64,000 bases of DNA from Brasenia schreberi (GCA_036023115.1 JAYKKT010000079.1:16207501-16271500); one strand, 5' to 3'; positions 1 through 13,200 are shown, counted from the first letter of the stretch. The notes: generated by a model not told the origin, from the sequence alone. Numbers and translations: made by a program.

Positions 1-826
1 GAAAGAAAAAGGATCACCTTTATTGCTATCACAACAGAAGGTCACAACTGGTTTGAGAATTCAAGAGATAATGCATGGTAGATGGATGAATGAGTTCTAA
101 GACTTTGTGTACCTATATATATCTAAGATGATATCGAATTTAACAGATGCTAGTACTACATAAACAAAGAATAGATATAGGTATGCTGTCCCTATGTAGT
201 TAATAGCACACTATAGCGTTTTAGCAGCTTGGTGGCCTCTATAACAAAGGGTACTTAGCGGCTGACCCTGAAAAACGCTAATAACGCCAATGTTGGTGCT
301 ATAGCAGTCCGCTAAGTCTTGAATTGCATATAAGGCGGGTCGATCCACATAGAGATAGGTCAACCCAATCCAATTCAAGAGTTCAATAAAAACCAATGTG
401 TAAAACCTAGCAACAACAACCGCCTCTCTCTCTCTCTCTCGACTCTCTCATTGCACGTTTGAAGGAGAAATGAAGGGTTTTAAGTTTTAATGAAGAGTTT
501 TTTACTTTAATTAGGTTATGTTTCTTTGAGTTCTTTGTATTTTTGAGTTATTCCTTTATGTGAATTTTCGATTTTCATTTCTTTAATTTGCAGTTTGGAG
601 TTTGAGCTTTTGTTATATAGTTCACTAATTTCCTAATTTGTAAATCGAGTATTGTATTTGTGCTTCTATTATGCCTTTCTATGAAATACCTAGTCATGGC
701 ATGTATTGGTTTATCGACCACACTTGTTTTATTTGAGAAACAATATGCTCGTCCAAACGGTAGGTGAGTAGAACACTACAATACAGTTTGAAAGCATGCA
801 TCTATATGTGTTCTTGATGTGTGCGT
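1..826. other. Non-coding sequence left of the Copia composite
   Basis: No convincing coding region was seen on either strand. It holds a CT microsatellite at about 423-440 and A+T-rich sequence. By position it is either the last intron or the 3' flank of the minus-strand PAP2-like gene at 10235-25657, whose final exon I could not find here. Confidence 0.5.
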
Positions 827-1170
827 TATTAGAAAATGGGCCCAAGCAGCCCGACAGGCCCTAGCCAATCGAGCCGTCAGGGTCAGGGCCACTAGCCGTT
901 GGGGGCTGACTAACAGGCAACCCCCTTCCCTTCTCTTCTCCCTTCTCTCTTCTCTTCTTCTCCTCTCCAATCCTTCATGTATTCTATAAATGTCTTTCAT
1001 ATAATGGATTTTTTCAATCCTTTTATGGTTAAATAATATTCTTTTTTAATATTGTGCTTTTGTTGCATAAGCTTTATTATAGCCTTCTTTTCTAAGGCTT
1101 TTGTGAGTGATACTTTGAGGTGATATTTATCAACCTTCCACTGACACATTGAAGTATCATCTTCGTTACA
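827..1170 (+). repeat. LTR1 of the Copia composite
   Basis: Homologous to 3155-3487 and 9172-9564. The first base pair has decayed (ta instead of tg) and it ends ...ttaca just before the tRNA-Met-type primer-binding site. It carries the C/T-rich stretch and the tataaat-like segment seen in all three copies. Confidence 0.85.
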
Positions 1171-3154
1171 TGGTATCAAAGTCATTTTCAATCATGAAAA
1201 CATTGATTGTCACCTCGAGAAGTGTGCCGATAGTGTTATTGATTTTGTTGTAAGTTTATCACTTTATAATTATTTTTCTCCTTTAAATATGGACAAAAAA
1301 TGAGGATTTAATTTCCGTTTAACACATTCAAACTACAAAACATAGCCCAAACTATAGGACTATGTAAGTGGTTCGAAGGTAGAACGCTCCATTAATGCTA
1401 CGCTTGAGCAAAAAAAAAATATGAAGGTCACCAAACGGTTCTATGGGTGCTCATGAATAATATAAATGCACATACTATAGACACTTTGGCCGACTTCACT
1501 AATACAAGAGAAACATGAGAATATTTAAAAAAATCTCATGTTTAAAGTAATATTGCTCATATAATGGCATTAAGAGACAAATTGGTCTCCCTTAGACAAG
1601 AAAATAAAAGAGTAAATGATTTCTTTGGTGAATATTTCAAAATGTACACAATATCTTAATGAGCAAACAATGTGAAGACAATGAAGATTTTGTATATCAA
1701 TTTCTATGAAGTCTCCGAGAAGAATTTAAAAGAGTTAGGTAATCTCTTATATGGGAAGTTGTTTCCTACCAAAGAAGAGGTACTCACCGATCATCAAATG
1801 ATGGAAATAAGAATGAATGAAGTTAGGCTTGAAAGAGATACCACACTTGCTGCATCTAAACCCGAAGAAAATGTGAAGGCTTATTGTCCTCCTCATTTCA
1901 AAAACGAAAGATCAAGCGAAGCAATAAAAAAAAGTCATTTGCCATCATTGTAGAGAAGTCAGGCACATAAAGCCAAATTGCCCTAAATTAAAAAAGAAGG
2001 TGGCCGTAGTGGAAGAACATGCTTCGTCTTCCATCCTTGCACAAAAAGTGAACCACTTGAAGCTCAAATGAAGGAGAAAGCAATGGTTGGTGCGGTTTAC
2101 TCTTCTTCAATAAATGAAATTCAAGATATGACCTCTTGGATTCTTGATTCGGGTGCATTGTTTCATATGAATTCTAATGAAAGAATTTAAACTCGTGTGC
2201 TAAAAAATCTTTATCATATGTTTACATCGCGGATGGAACAAGATTAGATGTAGATAAAAATGGTGATTTACAAAATAAAAATTTTGAAATCTCCAAAATT
2301 AGTGTTGTTGCAAAACTAAATTTAAGTTTACTCTCTGTATCTCAAATTTCGGATAAAAATTGTGTTGTAACATTTTCATCCACGGGATGTATTAGACATG
2401 ATCGCCTCTTGAAGAATGTGATTGGTCGTGGCTATAGAGAGGGCAGACTTTACATTATAGACTATTTGCATAATATAGGATATGTTAATGTTTTGACAAA
2501 TGATACTCTTTTATGGTACAAGAGATTAGGATATCTTAATGCTCAAAAATTGTATTAATGTCCTCTTGGAATAAAGTCTAAGTAATATTTTTCTTCCAAA
2601 GATTGTGTTCTTCGTAAAATGCAATATCTTCCATTTCTAAACAAAACACATGTTACCACATGACACTTTGAAATAGTTCGTTCAGATGTATAGAGATCAA
2701 CACCCGTTTTATCTTAAGGAGACATTTCCTACTATGTTATTTTCATAGATGATTTTACTATGTATGCATGGGTATATCTTTTAAAAGCAAAATTCGATGT
2801 CTTTCAAAATTTTGTTATCTTTCATAATCTTGTAAAAAATCAATTTGATTCCGAAATCAAGATTTTTAGGTCATATTTAGGAAGAGAGCTTATGTCAAAG
2901 GAATTTAAAAATTATTTCGATACGTTTGGAATTATACATAAAACTTCTTGCTCTAAGACTCCCCAACAAAATGGTATTTCCGAACGTAAACATAGACATA
3001 TTTTGGAAACCAGAAGAACCTTGCTTTTATCTAGTGGTGTTCCTAAGAATTTTTGAGAATAAGTTATTATGACTGTAGTCTAATTAATCGGATGCTCTTT
3101 TCGGTTTTACAAAATTTATCTCCTATAGAAAAACTCTTTAAAGTTTCTCCCAAC
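1171..3154 (+). pseudogene. First Copia interior: gag, zinc knuckle, protease, partial integrase
   Basis: Gag-like coding sequence is clearest at 1672-1953. A CCHC zinc knuckle (CHHCREVRHIKPNC, C-x2-C-x4-H-x4-C) follows at about 1939-1980 in a shifted frame. Around 2130-2175 there is a Copia protease motif (ILDSGALFHM) with the catalytic Asp present. Integrase sequence at 2760-3056 includes QQNGISERKHRHILE, carrying the Glu of the catalytic triad. The interior ends at 3154 where LTR2 begins, so RT and RNase H are missing. Several stops and frameshifts separate the pieces, so no functional polyprotein can be made. Confidence 0.85.
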
Positions 3155-3487
3155 TGTTAGAAAATGGGCCCAAGCGGCACGACCCATTAGGGCCAACGGC
3201 TAGTTTAGTAGCCGTTGGGGGTTGGCTTGCAGCTGGTCCCCCTTCCTTTCTCTTCTCTTTCCCCTCCTCTCTTCTCTTCTCCTATGCCTCATGTACTCTA
3301 TAAATATGACTTTCATGTAATAGATTTTTTTAAGCCTTTTGTGGCTAAATAATATTTCCTTTTTAATATATTTTGCCTTTGTTGTGTACGCTTTATTATA
3401 ACATTCTTTTAAGGCTTTTACGAGTGATATTTCGATGTGATATTCATCAACCTTCTACTGCTACATTGAAACATTGTCTTCATTATA
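3155..3487 (+). repeat. LTR2, shared middle LTR of the Copia composite
   Basis: Begins tgttagaaaatgggcccaag and ends just before a near-perfect tRNA-iMet primer-binding site (tggtatcagagtc, 3488-3500). It abuts the truncated integrase region of the first interior and serves as the 5' LTR of the second. Confidence 0.85.
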
Positions 3488-6400
3488 TGGTATCAGAGTC
3501 ATTTTGCGATCGTGAGAATATTATTAATCGCTTCAAGAAGAGTGCTAATCGTATTTTATAAGTTTACCTCTTTCCTTTCTTTTTCTCCTTCAAATATGGA
3601 TGATAAGGGAGGATTTAACTTCCATCTAACACACTCAAATTTCAAGACATGAGCTCAATCTATGAAAAATTACCTATATTTCAAAAAGTTATGGGACTAT
3701 GTAAGTGGTTTGAAGGTAGAACACTATTAATGACACACATAGCAAAAAGATGGATATAAGGGATGTCATAGAACAATTTTATGGGTGCTCATGAACAATA
3801 TAAATGGGCATACTAGGGACACATTGACCGATTTCACTAACTCCAAAAAAGCATGAGAATAATTTAAAAAATCTTATGTTCAAAGTAATATAACTCATAG
3901 AATGACATTAAGAGACAAATTGGTAACACTTAAACAACAACAAACAACAACAACAACTAAGCCTTTTCCCATACTAGACGGGGTCGGCTACATGGATTCT
4001 TTGTTTCCACAGATCTCTATCGTGTGCCATGTTAGCAGTTAACTCCCAATAAGCTAGATCATTCTTTATTGTTTCTTTCCAACACTTTTGTGGTCGTCCT
4101 CTACCTCTTTTAATACTTTCCAAATTTAGTTTTTCTAACCTCCTTACAGGTTCTTCCTTTGATCTTCTTTCTATATGTCCAAACCATCTTAAACAATGTT
4201 CTCTCATTTTATCCTCTATTGGTGCCACTCCTAATTTGTTTCTAATAACCTCATTATGTATACGGTCTTTTCTTGTATGACCACTCATCCATCTCAACAT
4301 CTTCATTTCTGTCACAGACATCTTTTGTACATGTTGATGATTAACTGCCCAACACTCAGAACCATAAAACATGGCAGGCCTAACTACTGCTCTATAATAT
4401 TTACCTTTTAATTTTAATGGTATCTTCTTATCACAAAGAATACCTGATGCTCCTCTCCATTTTAACCAACCAGCATTAATTCTATGTGTAACATCTCCAT
4501 CAATTCTTCCATCACTTTGAAAAATTGACCCTAGGTATTTAAAACTTTTCTTTTGGAGAATGCAATGTGTGCCAATTTTAATTTCTACGTCCTCTGAAGT
4601 AGCCAAATGATCAAACTTACATTCCATATATTCTGTCTTTGTTCTACTAAGTCGGAGGCCTTTGTTTTCTAATGTTTCTCTCCATAGTTCCAATTTTCTA
4701 TTAACTTTTTCCTTAGACTCCTCCACTAATACAATGTCATCTGCAAATAGCATACACCAAGGTACTTCATCTTGAATATGTTTTGTTAACTCATCCATCA
4801 CCATTATAAATAAGTATGGACTTAAAGTTGATCCTTGATGTAACCCAATATTAACTTCAAAGAAGTCTGTCGTTCCTTCATGAGTCCTCACACATGTTTT
4901 TGCACCATCATACATGTCTCTTATAAGGTTAATATATGTCAATGGGATACCTCTTTTTTCCAAAGTTCTCCAAAGAACCTCTCTCGGTACCCTATCATAA
5001 GCTTTTTCTAGATCAATAAATATCATGTGAAGGTCTTTCTTTTTTGCTCTAAAATGTTCCATAAGACGTCTCAAAAGGTGAATCGCTTCAATAGTAGATC
5101 TACCTGGCATAAATCCAAATTGGTTCTCTGTTGTACTTGATACTTGTCTTAACCTACGTTCGATAATTCTTTTCCATAATTTCATAGTATGACTCATTAA
5201 CTTGATACCTCGATAATTCGCACAATTTTGAATGTCTCCCTTGTTCTTATATACGGGTATAAGTGTACTTGCTCTCCATTCCTCGGGCATCTTTTGGTTT
5301 TTCCATATTTCATTAAATAGTCTTGTGAGCCAAGTGATCCATGTTGTAGAAATCCGACGAAGTTTTACGCTGGCTGTCGGAAGCCTAACACAACCCTCCT
5401 CCTTTATCCGGGCTTAGGACCGGCAATGCAAGGGTGATCCCTTACATGGGCGGAGTTTTTGGTAACACTTAAACAAGGAGATAAAAAGGGTAAAAGAATT
5501 TTTTGGCGAATGTTCTAATGTTTGGAATCAATTATATGGTTACAAAAAGAAATATACACAATGTCTTAGTGAGAGACAATATAAAGATAATAAAGATTTC
5601 GTATATCAATTTCTAAGAAATCTCCGAAAAAAATTTGAAGGGGTAAGGTCATCTCTCATATATATATAGAAAATATTTTCCTACAAAAGAAGAGATTATT
5701 ACCTATCTCCAAATGGCAAATGGCGAAAACAAGAATGAATGAAGTTAGACTTTAAAGAGACACTGCCTTAGCCGCATCAAAACCCGGAGCAAATATGAAA
5801 GCTTACCGACCTCCTCATTTCAAAAGTGAAGAAACAAGAAAGACACTATTTGCTACCATTATAGAGAGGTCAGACTCATAATGCCAAATTGTCCAAAATT
5901 GAAAAGAAATGTGGCATTAGTAGAAGAACAAGCTTCATCCTCTATCGTTGCACTCGAAGAAAAGATAAAAAGACTGAAACTCAAATGAAAGACAAAGCAA
6001 CAATAGGTGTAGTTTGCTCTTCTTCAACTAACCAAGTTAAATGTACGATTTTTTGGATTCTTGGTTCTGGTGCCTCATTTCATATGACTTAAAAATGAAA
6101 ATATTTTAAAATCATGTGTTGAAAAACCCTTATCATGTGTTTATACTACAGATATAACACAATTAAACGTTGATAAAATTGGCAACTTGTAAAACAAAAA
6201 TTTTAAAGTTTTCAAAATTAGTGTTGTTCCAAAACTAAACTTGAACTTACTTTCGGCACCTCATTTCATATGACTTAAAAATAAAAATATTTTAAAATCA
6301 TGTGTTTATCCTATAGATGGAACACAATTAAATGTTGATAAAATTGGCAACTTGCAAAACAAAATTAGTGTATGTATTGACTAAACTTTTCAAAACTTGA

Positions 6401-9171
6401 ACTTTTCAAAATTAGTGTTGTTCCAAAACTAAACTTGAACTTACTTTCGGTATCCCAAATTTTGGATAAAAATTGTGTTATAACTTTTTCATTCATGAGA
6501 TGTATTATACAAGATCGCCTCTCGAAAAAGGTGATTGGTTGTAGCTATAGAGAGGGCGAACTTTATATTATGGACTACCTACATAGCATAGGATATGCTA
6601 ATGTATTGACTAGTAATGTTCTTCTATGACAAAAAAGATTAGAACATCTTAATATTCAAAAGTTGTATCAATATCCTCTTCAAATAAATAATATTGAAAA
6701 CTTTTCTTGCAAAGATTGTGTACTTGGCAAAATGCAATATCTACTCTTTTCAAACAAAACACATATCTCCACAAAACCATTTGAAATTGTTCATTGGGAT
6801 GTACGGGGACCGACACCTATTTTATCTAAAGGAGGGATTTCCTACTATATCATTTTTATAGATGATTTCACTAGATACTCATGGGTATATCTTTTAAAGG
6901 CCAAGTCTGATATTTTTCAAAATTTTATTATATTTTGCAATCTTGTAAAAAATCAATTTAGTTCCGAAATTAAGATTTTTAGATCCGACTCGGGAGAGTT
7001 TATGTCCAAAGAGTTTAAAAATCATCTTGACAAATTTGGGATTGTGCATCAAACTTCTTGTACTAAAACATCCTAACAAAATGATGTTTCGGAACATAAA
7101 CATCGCCATATATTGGAAACCATAAGAACGTCGTTATTATCTAGTGGTGTTCCTAAAATTTTTTGGGCTAAAGCCTGACTTCTATTTACCTAATTAACTG
7201 AATGTCATCTTCAATTTTACAAAACATGTCTCCTGTATAAAAGCTCTTTCAACTTTCTCCTAATTACTCTAGACTTCGTGTGTTTGGATGTAAATGTTTT
7301 GCTTATACTGACAAAGATGATAAACTATCATCTTGTGCCATAGAATGTGTTTTTCTAGGATATGTAATAACTAAAAAGGGGTATATGTGTTATGATTGTA
7401 AAAATGATAAGTTTTACGTATCGCGAGATGTCAAATTTTTTGAAAATGAATATGTTTTTAAAGGCATGGATGATGTTAGTTCTCTTGATGACTCCTATTC
7501 CTTCTTAAATGATATTTTAGGTGAAGAGGTGATTAATATAGAAAATGATCTTGATGAACATATGACTTCAAGACACCCTGTTAAACCTTTTGATCAATAT
7601 TATAGTAGGAGATCTGTGCCTATTGCTAGAAGGTCAAACCGTGATTCTACACATCCAGAAAGGTTTGTCTCCTATGATAGCTTTTCACAAGCATAGAGCT
7701 TTGGTAACAAATATTTCAGCTATAAAAGAACCTAGAACCTTTAAGGAAGCCTAGTTATCACAAGACTAGATTCATGCTATAAATGAAGAGTTTGATGCTT
7801 TATATAGAGCCCAAACTTGGGATGTTGTCTCTAGACAATCAAACAAAAAGATCAAGACTAATGGTGATGGTTCATTAGATTGCTATAAAGCTAGATTAGT
7901 TGGCAAAGGTTACTCACAAGAATATGAAATTGATTACGAAGAAACCTTTGCTCATGTGGCTAGAATGATAATTATTAGAACACTTATAGTTGTGTGTGTA
8001 ATTCATCATTGGAATATCTATTAGTTAGATGTAAAAATACTTTTTTGAATGGTTGGTTGAAGGAAGTATATGGAGTCTCTTCTTGGTCTCAATCTTCCTA
8101 TAAACCAAGTCTTAAAGCTCAAAAGAGATTTTTATGGTCTCAAACAAGCTCCCAAAGCTTGGTTTGATAGAATGAATTCATTATGTTGCATGATTTTACT
8201 ATCTTTTATACTGACACAACTTTGTTTATAAGAAAGTCCTTTGCAGGTATTGTTATTCTTTACGTCGATGATATGATTATTACAAGTAGTGATAATTCTG
8301 GTATCCAACAAATCAAGCAAGAACTTGGTAATATATTTGAAATGAATGGTCTTGGTCAACTTTCTTATTTTCTTGGCATTGAGGTAACTCATGATAATAG
8401 AGGTTTCTTTTTATCACAAACTAAGTTTACTAATGATATTATTCTTAGATCAGGCATTATAGATGACAAAGTTGTTGAGACACATGAAGTAATCAACCAA
8501 TTATTGAGACAAATGGTTGGACCACTCACCTATCTTACTATAACACAGCCATATATCACTCATGTCGTTCATATTATAAGTCAGTTTCAACATGCGCCAA
8601 CCTCATTACATATGAGTGCTATTATGAGGATTATTCGTTATATTTGGCAAACTTCAACCAAGGGAGTATTTCTATATCTTCCTCTTTATCTCAGTTACTC
8701 ACATATACTAATGATGATTAAGGTGGTGATGTCAATGACAAACTCTATCACCGGCTATTGCATATTCCTTGATCACTATCTCATCTAATGGAGATGCACG
8801 AAACAACAAAAGATATTTCTTTTCAACACCAAAGTTGAGTATCATGCAATGGCCAACACAACTACCAAACTAACTTTACTGCGACGACTACTTCAGGATT
8901 TGGGCATACAATTTAAAGCTCCTCCAATCATGTTCTGTGACAATAAAAGTGTTATGTATATAGCTAACAATCATACCTTTCATGAGCGTACAAAGAATAT
9001 CGAGATGGATTGTCACTACGTTCGTGAAGAGCATCTAAAGGCAATTTAATATTACAATTTATAAAATCAAAGTATCAATTTTTAGATGTTTTCACCAAGT
9101 CATTACCTGCTCATCGATTTCAGTTTTTGATTGGCAAACTTTAGGTCATGGAGCTGTCAGTTTGAGGGAGG
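3488..9171 (+). pseudogene. Second Copia interior: gag to RNase H, interrupted by a LINE
   Basis: The order is that of a Ty1/Copia polyprotein. Gag sequence lies on both sides of the LINE insertion. A decayed zinc knuckle near 5849-5890 has lost a Cys and the His. The protease motif near 6055-6085 reads ILGSGASFHM, so the catalytic Asp is Gly. Integrase (6663-7076) has HWDVRGP and FRSDSGEFMS, and the third catalytic region follows at 7080-7120 (SEHKHRHILE). RT carries YVDDMII at about 8260-8285. RNase H at 8849-9049 carries CDNKSVMYIANN and a conserved HERTKNIEMDCHYVRE end. A local ~190-bp tandem duplication lies at about 6070-6450. Stops and frameshifts are numerous. Confidence 0.88.
3938..5458 (-). 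mobile_element. RTE-type LINE, internally deleted copy 1, inserted in Copia gag
   Basis: Flanked by a perfect 18-bp target duplication (ttggtaacacttaaacaa at 3920-3937 and 5459-5476). Read on the minus strand it begins with the family 5' terminus (aactccgcccatgtaaggga), runs about 118 bp of 5' UTR, then jumps near 5340 straight into the reverse transcriptase region. It ends in a TTG-repeat tail next to the left target duplication. Endonuclease and the N-terminal RT linker are missing. An uninterrupted 438-codon frame (5290 to 3974) carries RT motifs [24 protein letters not shown] and [12 protein letters not shown], and the family C-terminal region ([16 protein letters not shown]). Confidence 0.92.
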
Positions 9172-9564
9172 TGTTAGAACATGCCCTGGCCAATCGGGCC
9201 GTTAGGACCAGGGCCTGTAAGGCCACTAGCCATTGGGGGCCCAGGTCCCTAGCCATTGGGGGTTGGCTGGCAGCCAGTCCCCCTTCTCTCCTCTTCTCTT
9301 CCCCCTTCTTTCTTCTCTTCTCTTCCCCCTTCTCTCTCCTCTTATCTTCTTTTCCTCTCTTATGCCTCATGTACTCTATAAATATGGCTTTCATGTAATA
9401 GATTTTTTCAATCCTTTTGTGGCTAAATAATATTCTTTTTTAATATTGTGCCTTTGTTGTATACACTTTATTATATCATTCTTTTCTAAGGCTTTTGTGA
9501 GTGATACTTTGAGGTGATATTCATCAACCTTCCGCTGCCACATTGAAGCATCGTCTTCGTTACA
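9172..9564 (+). repeat. LTR3, 3' LTR of the Copia composite
   Basis: Starts tgttagaacatgccc after the purine tract at about 9163-9171 and ends ttaca at 9564. It is longer than LTR1 and LTR2 because the segment around 'ctagccattgggggcc' is duplicated and the C/T-rich stretch is expanded. Confidence 0.85.
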
Positions 9565-9916
9565 TGCATCTCTCTCTATATATATATAATAACATCATTC
9601 ATCAAATGCAAACATGAACTTGGGAAGATATTCTCTCTTTGGTTCTTTTGGGTATGTGAAAATAGCGCTAAATGCATATAAGATCATTCATTTTCCTTAT
9701 TCCATTTTGCTTCAATGGAGCATAATCACGGGACCACTTTGTTTTACAATTTTGTGTTCTTAATCCAAATTCACTTCAACAATATGTATATTCCACATGA
9801 TATTTATCATTTGTCTTCTTAGATATTGTTTATTTAGTTTGATTTATATTTATGATTGCGGTGGTTATGTGTTTCTTGATATTTCTTAGAAATTAAAATC
9901 TATTATGTAATGTATG

Positions 9917-9974
<58 letters not shown>

Positions 9975-10234
9975 TTTTTAATCTTCAATGATAGTGTACT
10001 GCTATATCCCCGCTATCGCTATGTAAGGGTCAAGCACTAACTGCTAGCTATTGATAACATAGTTCTGTCCTAATGTACAAAACCACTAAAAGTGTTGATG
10101 CTAGTACACCAATATAAGAAACAGTTATGGAAAAGAAATAGAACTCTTGCAATATCAAATATGTGCAACTAAAATTAAAAAGAAAAACCAAAAGAAAACA
10201 AGGATTGGAATGTGTGAGAAGTCAAAAGGGAAAC
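9565..10234. other. Intronic or flanking sequence with a long TA microsatellite
   Basis: No coding sequence seen. It contains an uninterrupted TA run at about 9921-9971. It lies downstream (minus-strand sense) of the exon at 10235-10327. Confidence 0.5.
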
Positions 10235-13200
10235 CTGCAGCGGAGTGTGGCCGAGAAGTTCACGTAGTGGTCTAGTGTCAGATAAAGGATGTTCCTCTGG
10301 AAGTTCAAACACAATTTGATTGAGAACCTGTAAGAAGACCATTAGTTCGGATAATGCGTACACAGTCCTGAACAATTCAATGAACAGCATTGATAAGATG
10401 AGAGGTCACTGTAAATGCTTATGCATAGAATGTGGCCAGAGGGAGAGAGTATGTGCGACATCCCTCATCCTGCCCATTCTACAGGTGGTTGGGATGATGT
10501 GCAGACTAAATAAAGTGCACTTCTTTAAAAATTGTTTTTTTTAGCGTGTCTACGACATGGAACCATTGTCTTTTTAGCAACAGGAAACCTCAATAAAGTG
10601 CATCTTGAGGAGAAAAAGAAAACGTAAAAGAAATATAAGCATCACCTCAGCCTGACGGCCGGCATGCAATCTAACACCAAAAGCATCATGCATGACCTGT
10701 GACAATGTCAACCCAAAACTTGCTCAAAAATAAGCATATATCAAAGGTACAAGATATGTAAGTGAATGACACGAAAACTTGCCCGAAAAGTATCAGTCTT
10801 AAGCAAAAGAAAGAAAATGAATGTACATTGTTTCATTGCCAACCAGAATTTTTGTAGAATAAAGGGAATTAGGAACAGAAGAGGCCGTTTCCATTAAAGT
10901 TTTTATTTCTTTAGATTGTCTTAGTAGATAAGGGAGGTATTGTTGGAGTTTGATGTGGAGCCTGATTTATTCTTCCATAAAATTCTGAAAGTCAGATTCC
11001 ACACTGAATTGGCTGGGAGTGAGGAATGAAGCTCCTTCTGATCAAATTATAGAGTACCATTGTAAGCGGCTCTCATTTTGTAACATAGATTATCGAAACA
11101 GTGAAATTTTCTCTGCGATGGCCATGGAAGGAGAATGAGAAAGCCCTCTCTCCAACAACAACTAAGCCTTTTCCCATACTAGACGGGGTCGGCTACATGG
11201 ATTCTTTGTTTTCACATATCCCTATTGTGTGCCATGTTAGCAGTTAACTCACAATAAGCTAGATCATTCTTTATTGTTTCTTTCCAACACTTTTGTGGCC
11301 GTCCTCTACCTCTTTTAATACTTTCCAAATTTAGCTTTTCATACCTTCTTAAAGGTTCTTCTCTTGATCTTCTTTCTATATGTTCAAACTATCTTAAACA
11401 ATATTCTCTCATTTTATCCTCTATTGGTGTCACTCCTAATTTGTTTCTAATAACTTCATTATATATACGGTTTTTTCTAGTATGACCACTCATCCATCTC
11501 AACATCTTCATTTATGTCTCAGACATCTTTTGTACATGTTGATGATTAACTGCCCAACACTCATAACCATAAAACATGGCATGTCTAATTGTTGCTCTAT
11601 AATATTTACCTTTTAACTTCATTGGTATCTTCTTATCACAAAGAATACTTGATGTTCCTCTCCATTTTAACCAACCATCATTAATTCTATGTGTAACATC
11701 TCCATAATTAATTCTATGCGTAACATCTCCATCAATTCTTCCATCACTTTGAAAAATTGTATTTAAAACTTTTCTTTTGGGGGATACAACGTGTACCAAT
11801 TTTAATTTCTATGTCCTCTAAGGTAACCAAATGATCAAACTTACATTTTATATATTCTGTCTTTGTTCTACTAAGTCAGAGGCCTTTGCTTTCTAATGTT
11901 TCTCTTCATAGTTCCAATTTTCTATTAACTTTTTCCTTAGACTCCTCCACTAATACAATGTCATATGCAAATAACATACACCAAGGTACTTCATCTTCAA
12001 TATGTTTTGTTAACTCATCAATCACCATTATAAATAAGTATGGACTTAAAGTTGATCATTGATGTAACCCAATATTAACTTCAAAGAAGACTGTCATTCC
12101 TTCGTGAGTCCTCACACATATTTTTGCACCATCATACATGTTTCTTATAAGGTAAATGTATGTCAATGGGATACCTCTTTTTTTTAAAGTTCTCCAAAGA
12201 ACCTCCCGCGGTACCCTATGATAAGCTTTTTCTAGATCAATAAATACTATGTGAAGGTCTTTCTTTTTTGCTCTAAAATGTTTCATAAGACGTCTCAAAA
12301 GGTGAATCGCTTCAATAGTAGATCTGCCTGACATGAATCCAAATTGGTTTTTTGTTGTACTTTACTTGTCTTAACCTACGTTCGATAATTCTTTCCCACA
12401 ATTTCATAGTATGACTCACTAACTTGATACCTCGATAATTCGCACAATTTTGAATGTCTCCCTTGTTCTTATATATGGGTATAAGTGTACTTGCTCTCCA
12501 TTCCTCGGGCATCTTTTGGTTTTTCCATATTTCATTAAATAGTCTTGTGAGCCAAGTGATTCCTATTTCTCCTAGTATTTTCCAAACTTCTTTAGGAATA
12601 TTTTCTGATCCTACCGATTTACCACCCTTCATATGTTTAAGAGCCTCTTTGACTTCATTCTTTTGAATATGTCGGTAGAAATTATAGTTTATATACTTTT
12701 CTGATTTGGCTAACTCTCCTAAGCTAATACTAACATCTTTATTTTCATTAAAAAACTTATAAAAATAGTTTTTCCATCTATTTCTTATATCATCATTTGC
12801 CACTAGAATTTTTTCATCATCGTCTTTGATGCATCTAACATAATTAAGATCTTTAGTTTTCTTATCTCTAGCCCTAGCTATCCTAAAAATATCTCTTTCA
12901 CCTTCTTTTGAGTTGAGTTTTTTATATAAATCCTCCAAAATTTTAGCTTTTGCTTCACTCACGACTTTTTTCGCTTCCTTCTTTGCTTTCTTATAAGCCT
13001 CTAAAGTTTCGCTAGTTTTCTTAGCATAATGTAATTTGTAACAAGCCCTCTCTCCAAGCCACCTAAATCTTGTTTTGTGTGGTTTGTATTATGTGATTGT
13101 CTCTTTGTTCTTCTTCGTTCGTGACCGGTACGTAGCAGGACAACATTGTTAATCTTCCAAAGCGAGCTTCCTTACTAACATGAGAAATTCTTTATGTATT

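Larger units (their letters stand above)
827..9564 (+). mobile_element. Copia LTR retrotransposon composite: LTR-internal-LTR-internal-LTR
   Basis: Three related LTRs (827-1170, 3155-3487, 9172-9564) run TG...CA or nearly so and bracket two degenerate Copia interiors. A primer-binding site resembling the initiator Met-tRNA 3' end (tggtatcaaagtc at 1171, tggtatcagagtc at 3488) follows LTR1 and LTR2. A purine tract ending gagggaggg-like sequence (about 9163-9171) precedes LTR3. The outer 5-bp flanks are tgcgt (822-826) and tgcat (9565-9569), 4 of 5 identical, which fits a single target duplication for the whole composite. The first interior stops in the integrase region directly against LTR2, so it lacks RT and RNase H. 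The second runs from gag to RNase H but is interrupted by a LINE (3938-5458). Many stops and frameshifts make it defective. Confidence 0.85.

Noticed and set aside
400..460. Candidate last exon of the PAP2-like gene (Val-rich codons on the minus strand near 405)
   Set aside because: No AG acceptor in the right phase, and the downstream residues do not resemble the family's hydrophobic tail.
5232..5417. Plus-strand frame over the LINE start
   Set aside because: Antisense shadow of the LINE; identical shadows occur at 12454-12666 and 19299-19541.
9146..9430. Ser/Leu/Arg-rich frames on both strands
   Set aside because: Translation of the C/T-rich tract of the Copia LTR; the same happens at 776-1000.
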